Below are positions 16,533 through 26,030 of a DNA stretch of 64,000 bases, one piece after another. The notes under the pieces are model-generated. The model made no database searches, was not told where the DNA came from, and worked only from the letters and a program-made list of their open reading frames with translations. This DNA is from DASRDB01 sp035652815 (GTDB lineage: Bacteria > Chloroflexota > Ktedonobacteria > Ktedonobacterales > Ktedonobacteraceae). Positions within the stretch are counted from its first letter, which is position 1; the number at the start of each line of letters is the position of its first letter. The DNA lies in NCBI GenBank assembly GCA_035652815.1, contig DASRDB010000009.1, positions 248,001 through 312,000 on the forward strand, in the 5' to 3' direction. Position numbers and translations under genes: made by a program.

Positions 16533-17933
16533 ATGCTTTATATGATGCACGTCAGAAGGCTGCTCAAGAGGAAATGGATACGCAACGCAGGAGTGCTGAC
16601 AACTATCCTGTTGCTGCTGGCAACCTTTATGCTTTCACGCACAGCGACTCACGCTCAGGCCAGCGATTGGCCTACTTATCTCGGCAATAACGCGCATACC
16701 GGCTTTAATGCCACAGAAACCATCATCAATCCCAGTACAGCGCCTCAACTCAAAGTGCATTGGCACAGAAAATACAGCGCGAAGATCAGCACGCAGCCCA
16801 TCGTCGCCAACAACATGTTGTACTGGGGTTCTTACGATGGCATAGAACACGGCTCAAGTCTTTCAAATGGCGCAGATATCTGGACGGCAAATCTGGGCCA
16901 GACAACGGACTGCCGGAATCACACGCAGGGCGTACTCAGTACGGGAACAGTCGCTACCGTCACTATTCAGGGGAATCCGCTGCCAGTGCTGTTCGTGGGC
17001 GGTGGCGATAATAACCTGTATGCGCTAAACGCGAACACGGGAGCGCTGATCTGGAAAACGCTGCTCGGCTCAACATCGGCCTACTTCTTATATAGCTCTC
17101 CTACCGTCTACAACGGCTCCGTCTACATTGGCATATCAGCCGCCGAGGATTGCCTGCATGTTGTCGGCCAGATAGTGCAGTTGAATGCCTCAACCGGCAC
17201 CATTCAGCACACGTTCAATACCGTTCCTGCCGGTTGCCTGGGCGGCAGCGTCTGGACTTCGCCAACTATCGACGAATCGACGGGCATACTCTACCTCTCC
17301 ACCGGCGAAAAATCGAGCTGCAAGCAACATGAAACGATGGTTGATGCCTTAATCGCCCTGAATGCTTCCAACCTCTCATTTATTGGATCATGGCAGGTGC
17401 CAGCTTCAGAGATCATCAGCGATGGCGACTTTGGCAGTACACCCACACTCTTCCAGGCAACCATCAATAATACGCTGCATCAAATGGTGGGCCTGGCCAA
17501 TAAAAATGGCATTTACTATGCCTTTGACAGAAGCAACATCAGCGCCGGGCCGCTCTGGGAGACCCGGCTGGCAACTACACCCGGCCCCACCATCTCATCG
17601 AGCGCCTGGGATGGCACAAATCTCTACGTAGCAGCAGGTACTACCACACTCAATGGAACAAGCTGCGAGGGGAGCCTGAATGCGCTCAATCCGGCAAACG
17701 GGACGCCGCTCTGGAGAAATTGCCTCAGCTATGATGCTTTCGCCCCGGTGACAGCCGTTCCCGGAGTTGTAGAGCTTGCCGATGGCAACTATATCCTGCT
17801 CGTAGATACCACTAACGGCAACAATCTCTTCGTTTACCAGAAAAGCACCAACTTCCTCGGGCCGGGCACCATCTCTAATGGCGTCCTCTACCAGTGCAGC
17901 ATGGGTGGCGATATCTATGCCTTCGGCACGTAG
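16533..17933 (+). CDS. Secreted PQQ-type beta-propeller protein without Ig repeats
   Basis: This 466-residue exported protein has an N-terminal basic segment and hydrophobic signal (VLTTILLLLATFMLS, about residues 20-34) ending near THAQAS. It is then propeller throughout, opening with DWPTYLGNNAHTGFN, the usual first blade of PQQ-like repeat proteins, and followed by LYALNANTGALIWKT and similar blades. Unlike its two upstream neighbours it has no Ig-like domain and carries several cysteines (TDCRNH, EDCLHV, AGCLGG, SSCKQH, SCEGS, NCLSY, QCSMGG), which may form disulfides outside the cell. AGGGGG lies five bases before the ATG. A hairpin separates it from copy 2. It may be the third member of the same surface assembly; no enzymatic residues were identified. 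Confidence 0.85.
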   Translation: MLYMMHVRRLLKRKWIRNAGVLTTILLLLATFMLSRTATHAQASDWPTYLGNNAHTGFNATETIINPSTAPQLKVHWHRKYSAKISTQPIVANNMLYWGSYDGIEHGSSLSNGADIWTANLGQTTDCRNHTQGVLSTGTVATVTIQGNPLPVLFVGGGDNNLYALNANTGALIWKTLLGSTSAYFLYSSPTVYNGSVYIGISAAEDCLHVVGQIVQLNASTGTIQHTFNTVPAGCLGGSVWTSPTIDESTGILYLSTGEKSSCKQHETMVDALIALNASNLSFIGSWQVPASEIISDGDFGSTPTLFQATINNTLHQMVGLANKNGIYYAFDRSNISAGPLWETRLATTPGPTISSSAWDGTNLYVAAGTTTLNGTSCEGSLNALNPANGTPLWRNCLSYDAFAPVTAVPGVVELADGNYILLVDTTNGNNLFVYQKSTNFLGPGTISNGVLYQCSMGGDIYAFGT

Positions 17934-17949
17934 AATCCTGGCACAAAAT

Positions 17950-19164
17950 TTACGGCCATCTCTGGTCATTAGAGATGGCCGGTACCTCTTCTGAAGGCAA
18001 CCTATCCGACTCAACCAGTCCCGCGATCAACTGCTTGACCGTCATTCCCCAGGCATCCCAGTTCAACAACGACTCGAAGGTCTCGCGGCTCGTTTTCACC
18101 AGAGTTGCGTAACGCTGGTCATCCCGGTAAATCTCGGCCACCAGACGCGCATAATCCGCTCCACCAGCGCTGTAAGGCAGCAGGTAGCCATTTTGTCCTT
18201 CTTTTACGACGCCTGGAACGCCGCCCGTGTCGCTGGCAAGGACGGGCAAACCATAGGCGCTGGCCTCACACACGACGATACCATAACAATCATTGCGCGT
18301 CGGGAAAAGCAGAAAATCCGCGTTCTTATAGAGTTCCTCAAGCTCTTTGCGCTGCTCCGGCTGATTTTTATCCAGGAAAGGGATGACACGCATGCGAGGA
18401 TGCGTCATATGCGCAGGTGGCACGCTGCCGCAAACGGTCAGTTCTGCCGGAATGCCCATCTCCTCTAGCTTCAACAGCGTTTCATAAGCGATGGGGCCGC
18501 CTTTCCGCTCCCAGTTGGTTCCAATAAATAAGAGGCGGCAGTGCTGCGATTTCCTGCGCTGGTGCGCGATTTCGCTGCCTGGATTTTGCTCAAAATTCGC
18601 GCCAAAAGGAATGACCTGCACTTTCTGCGGCTCAGCATGGTAGTAATCAATTGCCGACCGGGCGGCCCATTGTGAGGGATACAGGCAAAGATTGGCGCGT
18701 TGAATAGCAAGCGCCTCGATTTCGTCTACCTCACGCACTGAGAAGGGCAGGAGCGATGAAAAATGTTGATGATAATCTCGCAACAGGGCAAAGGTGGCAT
18801 CCTCTATCAGGATAATCGGGATCGATGTGCGCAAGCAGGCTATTTCTGTAGCTCCTGCGACCGCGACAATCACATCAAATGGCTGGTTGGCCAGCCTGCT
18901 CTCGGCGTATCTGGCATAGCGTTTAGCAAGACCGAAGGTGTGATTATAGGCATAATTTTTCTTGAAGAGCTTTTGCAGAGTCTTATGAGCCACTTTGCCA
19001 ACTAGCTTACTTTTTACCGGAATCGGCCCTAAAAAGGTGACATCGCCGCATTGTTTTTGTAAAGCCTGCCCTATATGATAAATCGTTCCCGACCAGGGCC
19101 TTCTATCAAGAGGGTCATGGGCGGTCAAAAAGGCTATTTTGAAACGCTCATTTCTATTCGGCAT
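17950..19164 (-). CDS. Glycosyltransferase family 4
   Basis: This 404-residue GT-B enzyme transfers a sugar from an activated donor during surface glycan synthesis. The donor-binding half holds LLFIGTNWERKGG (about 215-230) and the family motif PTRNDCYGIVVCEASAYGLPVLASDTGG, where the paired Glu/Asp positions bind the nucleotide sugar. It has no signal peptide, so it is cytosolic or membrane-associated. AGGAGAGA lies about eight bases upstream of the ATG. It is the last gene of a minus-strand group: AlkP-family protein, GT4, nucleotidyltransferase, GT2, GT4. The donor and acceptor cannot be told from sequence. Confidence 0.9.
   Translation of the reverse strand: MPNRNERFKIAFLTAHDPLDRRPWSGTIYHIGQALQKQCGDVTFLGPIPVKSKLVGKVAHKTLQKLFKKNYAYNHTFGLAKRYARYAESRLANQPFDVIVAVAGATEIACLRTSIPIILIEDATFALLRDYHQHFSSLLPFSVREVDEIEALAIQRANLCLYPSQWAARSAIDYYHAEPQKVQVIPFGANFEQNPGSEIAHQRRKSQHCRLLFIGTNWERKGGPIAYETLLKLEEMGIPAELTVCGSVPPAHMTHPRMRVIPFLDKNQPEQRKELEELYKNADFLLFPTRNDCYGIVVCEASAYGLPVLASDTGGVPGVVKEGQNGYLLPYSAGGADYARLVAEIYRDDQRYATLVKTSRETFESLLNWDAWGMTVKQLIAGLVESDRLPSEEVPAISNDQRWP
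17953..17981 (-). terminator. Hairpin at the end of the GT4 gene
   Basis: CGGCCATCTCT and AGAGATGGCCG form a perfect 11-bp stem around GGTCATT. On the minus strand the stem is made by the last codons and is followed by TAAATTTTG, so it can act as an intrinsic terminator that begins inside the reading frame. The convergent propeller gene ends 17 bases away and may share it. Confidence 0.5.
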
Positions 19165-19205
19165 AAATTGTCTCTCCTAAAAGATGCATTGACAGAAAAG
19201 CGATT

Positions 19206-20165
19206 TTACCTTCGCCCTCCTGTAGCAGCCAGTTCCTGGTTCGGCGCTGCTTCAGTGCCGCCCTGCTCCTGGCGTAGAGGCTGCGTTGGATGCCCCTTCA
19301 CAATCCATTGCCAGATACCATAGTGATAGGCAACTTTAGAGAGAAAGATGAATGGAGCATAGAGCAGAACACGCGGATACTCACGCATATTCAGGCGGAC
19401 TATGGTGCCTGTGATGCCAAGCGAAACCGGGACGATCATCAAGAAATAGATGATGGGATTTTGAATAAGGGTCAGCATGCGATTGCGCCTGGACATATCG
19501 TGATGGCGCAGCTTGACGAACAGCCCTTTGACCCGCCCATAGAAGTAGCTATAGCGCATCAAGGTAGAAAAGGTCGTCCGGCGATGATTATGCAATACCT
19601 TCACCTTCGGCTGGTACACCGTCTTGTAGCCCATTTTCATCAAGCGGTAACAAAAATCGATGTCCTCGCCGGAGCGGAGTTCTTCGCTGAAACCCTGCGC
19701 ATCCTCATAAGCCTGCCGTCGCACGCCAAGACTTGCTGAGCAAACAGGCATCTCTATACGCTGACTGACCTGTGCGAAGGCAAAGCTGCTGAAATCGACG
19801 CACTGCGCGAAAAAGGCCTTCGACTTTCCGGCAATCTGGCCGCCAACCGCGCCGATTTTCGGATCCGAAAGCTCCCTGACATTCTGCTCAATCCAGTCGG
19901 CAGCAGGCTCGCAATCGTCATCGAGAAAGAGCAAATACTCCCCTTTTGCGGCCCGCGCGCCAATGTTACGCGCTTCACCGGGATAGTAAATCGGCGCGGT
20001 TTCAATGGCGCGAACCGGCCAGCGCGAGGTCAGTGTGCTGCTATGCTGACCCACGACAATAATTTCGTCAGCAGGACAGGTTTGCTGTACCAGCTTATTT
20101 AGCGCCACTTCAACAAGATCGGGTTTTGAAAACGGGATAATAACGCTTACACTCGGAGTCCCCAT
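19206..20165 (-). CDS. Glycosyltransferase family 2 with C-terminal membrane segments
   Basis: This is a 319-residue GT-A enzyme. SVSVIIPFSKPDLVEVALNK opens the nucleotide-binding fold, ARNIGARAAKGEYLLFLDDDCEP carries the DxD metal motif, and SGEDIDFCYRLMKMGY is the catalytic ED segment. The C-terminal third is hydrophobic (IIYFLMIVPVSLGITGTIV and a following segment), indicating membrane attachment as in inner-membrane glycan synthases. AAAGGAGG precedes the ATG by four or five bases. It sits between a nucleotidyltransferase-family gene and a GT4 on the same strand, so it probably adds one residue of the same glycan. Confidence 0.9.
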   Translation of the reverse strand: MGTPSVSVIIPFSKPDLVEVALNKLVQQTCPADEIIVVGQHSSTLTSRWPVRAIETAPIYYPGEARNIGARAAKGEYLLFLDDDCEPAADWIEQNVRELSDPKIGAVGGQIAGKSKAFFAQCVDFSSFAFAQVSQRIEMPVCSASLGVRRQAYEDAQGFSEELRSGEDIDFCYRLMKMGYKTVYQPKVKVLHNHRRTTFSTLMRYSYFYGRVKGLFVKLRHHDMSRRNRMLTLIQNPIIYFLMIVPVSLGITGTIVRLNMREYPRVLLYAPFIFLSKVAYHYGIWQWIVKGHPTQPLRQEQGGTEAAPNQELAATGGRR

Positions 20166-20219
20166 TTTGCCTCCTTTGCTCCGGTCAGAACTCCAGGATC
20201 AGTTTCTGGCCTGAATTGA

Positions 20220-21491
20220 TTAGCTCCCCTGTCTTTTGAGCAGAAATTGCAAACCTTTCAAAAGCGTGATCCAGGGATGAATTGCATAGAATACCGCGGC
20301 ACAATACGATGGCAGGTGCAGCGGGCTTAGATAACGGCGGCCAATAGCTGCCCGCGAAGGGAAAAGCGCGCGCAGCCCTGCTTTAAGCAAATCAGCAAAG
20401 CTGTCAACCATGACCCGGCGGGCAATGATACGCTGCGGCTGCATTTGTACCGAGGCTAGAGCCTTCGCGCTATCCGGCAGGGCGAAACGCTCAATCACCA
20501 GTCGGCTTATCAGAGGTGGGCGCAAGCAACGCAGGATATAGCCTGTGATGGCTACATGAAATATCTCGCGGGACCAGGATAGGCAGTAGAATAGGGTAGC
20601 TGTCAGATTCAATTCTCGTGCCCGCGCTATAAGCTCACGCCAGTCCATATCTTCCTGCTTTGCGCGTAGAATCACGACAAGATCATACAACCAGAGCAGG
20701 CGGGTAAAGCCATGAAAACGGTAATGCCAGCACAGGTAGAGCAGGTGATCGATATAGTGCATAATCAGCACAGGCTCGCCCAGTATGGTAAATCGCTCAG
20801 CGCGTTTCCACAGCCCCTCTACGTCAAATTGCGTCCCTATTTCACTTGTATGTGGCGCAGTGTGCAGTTCAACCAGAATCTCTAACCACGAGTTTTCCTG
20901 TTTGAGCAAGAAGTTATACCCAGATCGCCGGGTATCATCAGTATTGGAACTGAATTCCTCATAATAGATGTAGCCCGCCTCTAACAGTAATTTTCGCGCC
21001 CGCTCCAGGTCTTGAGGACGGATGAGCAAATCAAAATCGTGGTAGGTGCGCAGTTGCGGGCGAGGATAAAACTGATAGGCAAGCGCCGGGCCTTTAAAAA
21101 GCATGACTTCGACCCCTGCTTCGTTAAAGGCATGCAGCAGTTCCCGAAAAGCCTTCTCAAGAAACAGGTTCTGCAATGTTTCTATCCGGTTCAGCTTGAA
21201 GACTTCCAGCGTTACCTGTTCGCCCAACATGGCTATGAGTTCGGCGCGTGAAAAGTATGTACAAAATAGTGGTATCAGGCGAGCAAACTCTTCATCGTTT
21301 TCAAGGTCTACCTGCTGTCCCTGGGCCAATCGATTTCTAAGACCTACCTCAAGCAGTCGCGCCAACGCTTCCTTGTCTTCATGCATGTACTGTTCAGGCA
21401 CGAGGGCATTCCTTTCTGCACTCCATCCATCCGTTCTCCCAGGTTCATTTTCGTGAGACTCTGCTGACTCGACGAGAAGAGCATCTACCAC
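20220..21491 (-). CDS. PF14907-type nucleotidyltransferase-family protein
   Basis: This 423-residue protein matches the uncharacterised nucleotidyltransferase family PF14907. The core is VEVMLFKGPALAYQFYPRPQLRTYHDFDLLIRPQDLERARKLL (about 130-175), where KG and the DFDLLI Asp pair replace the GS...DxD of classical nucleotidyltransferases. It is followed by LVELHTAP and LWLYDLVVILR, typical of the family. GGAGG lies seven bases before a GTG at 21491 and four before a TTG at 21494; I took the GTG. Family members are often found next to HPr-kinase-like and PqqD-like genes and to glycan clusters. Here it lies inside a glycosyltransferase group, 9-12 bases after a GT4 gene, with kinase and PqqD genes 30 kb away. 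Its substrate is unknown. Confidence 0.85.
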   Translation of the reverse strand: MVDALLVESAESHENEPGRTDGWSAERNALVPEQYMHEDKEALARLLEVGLRNRLAQGQQVDLENDEEFARLIPLFCTYFSRAELIAMLGEQVTLEVFKLNRIETLQNLFLEKAFRELLHAFNEAGVEVMLFKGPALAYQFYPRPQLRTYHDFDLLIRPQDLERARKLLLEAGYIYYEEFSSNTDDTRRSGYNFLLKQENSWLEILVELHTAPHTSEIGTQFDVEGLWKRAERFTILGEPVLIMHYIDHLLYLCWHYRFHGFTRLLWLYDLVVILRAKQEDMDWRELIARARELNLTATLFYCLSWSREIFHVAITGYILRCLRPPLISRLVIERFALPDSAKALASVQMQPQRIIARRVMVDSFADLLKAGLRALFPSRAAIGRRYLSPLHLPSYCAAVFYAIHPWITLLKGLQFLLKRQGS

Positions 21492-21503
21492 CAATTTTCC
21501 TCC

Positions 21504-22763
21504 CTATCCTCTACTATGGCTCAAGGCATCGCTTGCATACGTATCACTGGCTATCGCCTTTCGATAAAGGTCAACCAGCCGTTCCGTCAGCACACCCCAG
21601 TTGTGATGCTGTTCAACATATGCCCGTCCATGCTGGCTCAGCTGCTCGCGCAACTGCTCGTCATTCATAAGCTGGAGCGCATAATCGGCAAACTGCTGCG
21701 GCGACCCGGCAACAAACAATTCCCGCCCATGTTCCGCCTCAAGCGATGCTGCGGCCTGTCCCGCAACCACCACCGGAGTGCCAAGCGCCATCGCCTCCAA
21801 CACTTTGTTTTGAATGCCTACGCTGTAAACCATCGGGCTGAGCATGACTTGAGCGCGCCGGATATAGGGGCGCAGATCCTCCACATAGCCAGTCACCTCC
21901 ACACGGGGGTCTACCGCCAGGCGCTGAATGGCTTTAGGCGGACTACTTCCAACAATCGTGAGTGTTGCTTCTGGCCGCACTTTCCAGATCAAGCGCATGA
22001 TGTGCTGGTGAAGATAGAGCGCGGTGGCGACATTCGCGTGATAGCTCATTTTGCCCGAAAACACCACATTGAAAGGGCGGCGTTCATCTTCCGGCGTGGG
22101 GTAAAAATACTCGAGGTCTACGCCGTTTGGAATCACGCATATTCCCTGGCCCGGTTGCTCATCGCTGCTTTGCGCGTCAGGTTGATAGAGGCGCTTGAGA
22201 TCAACCAGGCTTTCGCAGTCGCGCTGCGACGTAACAGCAACATACGGAAGTTTGTTAAGGACGCGGGACTCGTAGCGATGCGTGCGCTTGTATTCGAGGC
22301 GCGCAATTGCGCGCACCGGCAGAGATGGCCCGGCTACCATCGTATGCTTGAAAAGCAGGCTGATACAATCAACCGCATCCCAGACAAGCGGATGAGTGGA
22401 AGCCAGTTGCTCCAATGAAGCAATACCGCGCAGGTGTTCCACATGGATGACATCAAAGGAGCGCTCGCAGCAGAGGCGCTCTACGGTTTGTCGCAAATGA
22501 ACGGAACGGGCATAGGCCACCTGCAATGGGGTAGAGCTGAGGAGTACCCGGACGCTGCGCAACATGGCCTGCCGCTTCGACTCCTCTACAGAAATGACCT
22601 CATATCCCTGAGATCGCAAATGCTCTACATCCGCATGTTCGCGCGCCGAAACGCATGGAGTAACCAGCGTCACTTCATGAGCCTGTCTCAGATGCGAGAG
22701 AAAGCCGTAACTGCGCACTCGTATGCGAGAGGGAGGATGAGGCGTTACAAACAGGATGCGCAT
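21504..22763 (-). CDS. Glycosyltransferase family 4
   Basis: This 419-residue GT-B enzyme opens with MRILFVTPHPPSRIRVRSYGF, close in style to the sugar transferases of exosortase/EPS clusters. The acceptor half is followed by ICVIPNGVDLEYFYPTP (about 205), VVFSGKMSYHANV and the donor-site segment SPMVYSVGIQNKVLEAMALGTPVVVAG, a standard E-x7-E-like region. AAGGAG lies six bases before the ATG. The stop is 12 bases from the GTG start of the nucleotidyltransferase-family gene, so the two are probably co-translated. The sugar is unknown. Confidence 0.9.
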   Translation of the reverse strand: MRILFVTPHPPSRIRVRSYGFLSHLRQAHEVTLVTPCVSAREHADVEHLRSQGYEVISVEESKRQAMLRSVRVLLSSTPLQVAYARSVHLRQTVERLCCERSFDVIHVEHLRGIASLEQLASTHPLVWDAVDCISLLFKHTMVAGPSLPVRAIARLEYKRTHRYESRVLNKLPYVAVTSQRDCESLVDLKRLYQPDAQSSDEQPGQGICVIPNGVDLEYFYPTPEDERRPFNVVFSGKMSYHANVATALYLHQHIMRLIWKVRPEATLTIVGSSPPKAIQRLAVDPRVEVTGYVEDLRPYIRRAQVMLSPMVYSVGIQNKVLEAMALGTPVVVAGQAAASLEAEHGRELFVAGSPQQFADYALQLMNDEQLREQLSQHGRAYVEQHHNWGVLTERLVDLYRKAIASDTYASDALSHSRG

Positions 22764-22834
22764 AAACTCTCCTTCAGGAAAACCTGGTTGTTCCTGCTCG
22801 TCGGCCCAGAGAACCGGAACAACCAGGGAATACT

Positions 22835-24508
22835 TTAGAGATATCCCAAAGCTTCCAGTTTCAGGCGAACGCTCTCTTCTTCCTCTTCTGAATAGCCGTA
22901 GTCGTCGCTGGCGACATCTTCAACCTTCCGCTCGTCGGTATAGCTGGCCTCTGTCTGCCGGGTATAGGACTCGTCAAAGATGCTCAAGAGCGGTTTGCCA
23001 TCCATATCGGAGGGAATCGACATACCAAGCGCGTAGAGGATGGTAGGAGCAACATCGATAATGCCGGCCCCTTCCAGACGACTATTACGGCGAATATGCG
23101 GTCCCTGCGCGACGAAAATGCCATCCATGCGATGCAAACCACTCAGCTTCGAGAGGACATCCACGGGAACCTCACTGATGAGTTCATCAATGCCTGTGCC
23201 GCCCTTGTAGTAATCCTGCGTTACCAGGATGATATCGGGAGCCGTTTCGATACGTTCGCCATGATAGATCTCCTCGCGCCGGTAGGCTTCCAGGACAATT
23301 GGCTCGCCGGTCTCGGGATGGCGCAGGTTACGAACCTCACTCAGAATGCGGGTGCGCAGGTCTTCATACTCCTCGCCGGGCTGCACGCATCCCTCCGGCT
23401 GCCGACCAACCACATTGATCATGATGCCCTCAACGGGGGGATACATGGGGAAGCGATAGGCCTTTGTATGCTTCCAATCGATCACATCCAGGTTCATCAT
23501 CGTCTGTGAGTCCAGGTTGGTCGCGAATTTCTTCAAGCCTTGAGGTAGACTGCGGTACAACTTCTCGAGATAGGGCAGGCGGCGAATCTTCGCTCGATAG
23601 AACTGCTTGAAGGCCGCGTTGAGGCCGCCCTGCTTGCGATTCGCTTTCGGGCTGGGCTTGAGCAGATTCAGGGTGCGCAGCCAGTAGTTGGTATTGAAGT
23701 AGTGTTTGGGATGAGCCATGCCGCCATGATCGGACATGACGATCACGGTCGTCTGGTCGTCCACCACTTCAAGGAATTTGCCGATGCAGGCATCCGCGGC
23801 CTGGTAGACTTGCAGAATATAATCGCCGTAGAGCGCCGCCTCTTTTTCATCGTAAGCGGGATGATCGGGATCAATAAATTTCCACCAGTCATGATGCGCC
23901 CGGTCGGTAGCCCCAATGACCATGATAAACAGGCCATAGTCTTCTTTGGACAGCTCAGCAATGGAAACATCGGTGCGCAGGTGCGTGATGCGGTTGAGTT
24001 CTTTCAGGACAGCGCTGTGCGGGGCTGATTTAAAGAAAGCCGAGTTCTCTGTGAGCGGGGGAATACGTTCACCCATCTCGGGCGGATAGGCAAAGGACTT
24101 CGCAGCATCCGGCGTGGGATAGCCCGAAATCATGAAGCCGTTAACCTTCCAGGCGGGATAGGTGACGGGAACAGTAATGACACCCACCTTTTGCCCGGTC
24201 GCGCCAACCAGGTCCCAGATTGATTTTCCGGCAAAGGCGTTGGAGTCTACGATGGTATCGGCAAAGCAGCTATAGCGTTTCGGGTCATAATCACGGAAAT
24301 CGAACGTACCATGCTTGCCCGGGTTATATCCGGTAGCAAAAGTCGTCCAGGCAGCAGGCGAAATAGGCGGATAGGTCGATTTTAGTTTTCCATAAACGCC
24401 CTTTTGAAGCATCTGTTTTAGATAAGGCAGTTTATCCTCCGCTACCCAGCGGTCTACGAGTTCAGGAGTAGCTCCGTCCAGCCCAATCACTAATACTTTT
24501 GTCCCCAT
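22835..24508 (-). CDS. AlkP-superfamily phosphodiesterase/nucleotide-pyrophosphatase-like protein
   Basis: This 557-residue enzyme of the type I phosphodiesterase/alkaline-phosphatase superfamily has intact metal and nucleophile motifs: VIGLDGATPEL at the N-terminus, YPPISPAAWTTFATGYNPGKHG (Ser as probable nucleophile), GATDRAHHDWW and VIVMSDHGG, then a late LSGLHRMDGIF His. The C-terminus is the characteristic KLEALGYL. There is no signal peptide or membrane helix, so it should act in the cytosol, which is unusual for a phosphodiesterase linked to surface glycan. The start is the ATG at 24508; GGAGGAAG lies about 14 bases upstream, rather far. It heads the minus-strand glycosyltransferase group and may act on a phospho-sugar or lipid-linked intermediate. 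Confidence 0.85.
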   Translation of the reverse strand: MGTKVLVIGLDGATPELVDRWVAEDKLPYLKQMLQKGVYGKLKSTYPPISPAAWTTFATGYNPGKHGTFDFRDYDPKRYSCFADTIVDSNAFAGKSIWDLVGATGQKVGVITVPVTYPAWKVNGFMISGYPTPDAAKSFAYPPEMGERIPPLTENSAFFKSAPHSAVLKELNRITHLRTDVSIAELSKEDYGLFIMVIGATDRAHHDWWKFIDPDHPAYDEKEAALYGDYILQVYQAADACIGKFLEVVDDQTTVIVMSDHGGMAHPKHYFNTNYWLRTLNLLKPSPKANRKQGGLNAAFKQFYRAKIRRLPYLEKLYRSLPQGLKKFATNLDSQTMMNLDVIDWKHTKAYRFPMYPPVEGIMINVVGRQPEGCVQPGEEYEDLRTRILSEVRNLRHPETGEPIVLEAYRREEIYHGERIETAPDIILVTQDYYKGGTGIDELISEVPVDVLSKLSGLHRMDGIFVAQGPHIRRNSRLEGAGIIDVAPTILYALGMSIPSDMDGKPLLSIFDESYTRQTEASYTDERKVEDVASDDYGYSEEEEESVRLKLEALGYL

Positions 24509-24772
24509 AAGTCTTATTACTTCCTCCAAATATACTCATCGATACATATCGCATCATTGAAATGCAGGTAGAAACATTGTGCGCCCGGTTTTTCAAAGTG
24601 TAGCAGCAGCGAACCTGTTATGAGGCAAACTTTCGGTTAAGAACAGGTTATAAAAACATCACTGCCCATACCGATTTCTTAACCATTTCTCCCTTGCGCC
24701 CCTACACCCGGTCAAGTACACTTGCCATGTTATTCTTTTCGACAAAAACTTGTAACAAGATAAGGTAGAGTC
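24509..24772. promoter_or_regulatory. Divergent promoter region between AlkP-family and GT4 genes
   Basis: This 264-base spacer contains several GGTTA/TAACC words, including ATTTCTTAAC at 24674-24683. Near the plus-strand gene it has TTGCGC, 17 bases, then TACACT (24716-24721), which ends 51 bases before the GTG at 24773. ATTTCTTAAC also occurs 83 bases before the sugar-transferase gene at 49279. Confidence 0.4.
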
Positions 24773-26023
24773 GTGCGTATCCTCTTACTCAGCAATTTAT
24801 TTCCTCCCCATGTAGAGGGGGGAGCGGAGATTCTGGCGGGCGATATTGCCAGGGGCCTCCAACGCCTGGGGCACGATGTATACATACTGACCAGTTCGTA
24901 TGGATCGGCAAAGCCGACGCAAGAAGGGCGCATTTACAGAACGCTGCGCCTCATTCCAACAGCCCATTTTGACCGCCAGCGTCCTATCTGGAAACAACTC
25001 GACCAGCCGCTTCATTACTACCAGCGTTATAACTACACGCCAAATGCGCAGGAACTTCTTCGCGTCATCGCCGAAGTACAGCCCGAGCTTCTCTACATCT
25101 GGGAAATTACGGGTATTGGCCTCAATTCGCTGCTAAAAGCATTACCAGACGTCCATCTTCCTATCGTCTTTCATCTCGGCAGCTACTGGTTGCTCTATAC
25201 GCGCTCGCCTGAAACGGCCCAATCTCGCCTGCGCATCCGGCGGCTCAAACAGGCCTTAATAGGGAAAGTTCCCGAGATAACCTGGACATCATTGATCGCC
25301 GTCAGTTCAACCGTCAAAGAGGAATACGCGAAAGCAGGGTTCGATCCGCAGCGCATCGAAGTTATCTATAATGGTATCGACCCACGCTTCCTGGCTCCCT
25401 CTCGAGTTGCGCGAACAGCAGATAGCCCGCTCCAATTGCTGTTTGTTGGTCGCCTGCGCGTTGAAAAAGGCATTTTAACGCTCCTCAAAGCGCTGCACCT
25501 GCTACAGCAAAAACAGCACGAGATGCAGCTTCCGGCGCTTCACCTGAACATTTTCGGAGATGGAGACAAGGCTTATGTTCACGAACTCCAAACTTTTTTA
25601 CAAGAGAAGGGCCTGGAAAACATGGTCACGTTTCATGGGAAGGTGCCACAAGAGGAACTCATTGACTGGTACGACCGCTCAGATATTATGCTGGTGCCCT
25701 CGCTATGGAAAGAGCCTTTTGGGCTGGTAATTGCGGAAGCAATGGCGAGAGGTCTTCCCGTCATTTCCTCTAATGTAGGTGGCCCTGCTGAAATTATCAC
25801 AGACGGTGTAAACGGCATCTTAACCGAACCGGGAGATGAACAGGCCATGATGCAGGCCATCCTGCAACTCATCGAAAATCCTGAGAGACGCGAACAGCTT
25901 GGTCAGGCTGCGCGAGAAGTGGTGCGCGAGCGCTTCACTATTGAACAGAACGCGAAACGGGTTGAGGCTCATCTGCTGAAGGCTATTGAAATTTATACAG
26001 GTACCGCCAGCAGCAAGCTATAA
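24773..26023 (+). CDS. Glycosyltransferase family 4
   Basis: This 416-residue GT-B enzyme begins MRILLLSNLFPPHVEGGAEIL, the usual opening of family-4 enzymes with the GGAE loop. It continues with VEVIYNGIDPRFL-type linker residues (IEVIYNGIDP), LLFVGRLRVEKGILTLL and SLWKEPFGLVIAEAMARGLPVISSNVGG, the EPFGxxxxE donor-binding motif. The start is GTG, with AAGG seven bases upstream. It is transcribed away from the other glycosyltransferases and stands alone, ending just before a dispersed inverted repeat. Confidence 0.92.
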   Translation: MRILLLSNLFPPHVEGGAEILAGDIARGLQRLGHDVYILTSSYGSAKPTQEGRIYRTLRLIPTAHFDRQRPIWKQLDQPLHYYQRYNYTPNAQELLRVIAEVQPELLYIWEITGIGLNSLLKALPDVHLPIVFHLGSYWLLYTRSPETAQSRLRIRRLKQALIGKVPEITWTSLIAVSSTVKEEYAKAGFDPQRIEVIYNGIDPRFLAPSRVARTADSPLQLLFVGRLRVEKGILTLLKALHLLQQKQHEMQLPALHLNIFGDGDKAYVHELQTFLQEKGLENMVTFHGKVPQEELIDWYDRSDIMLVPSLWKEPFGLVIAEAMARGLPVISSNVGGPAEIITDGVNGILTEPGDEQAMMQAILQLIENPERREQLGQAAREVVRERFTIEQNAKRVEAHLLKAIEIYTGTASSKL

Positions 26024-26030
26024 AAAAGAC

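Noticed and set aside
6008..17933. PQQ-dependent alcohol dehydrogenases
   Set aside because: The blades are of the structural PQQ-like type; the cofactor-binding disulfide, catalytic Asp and calcium ligands of quinoprotein dehydrogenases were not found.
21516..22418. A 300-codon plus-strand frame
   Set aside because: It is antisense to a clear GT4 gene with intact donor-binding motifs.
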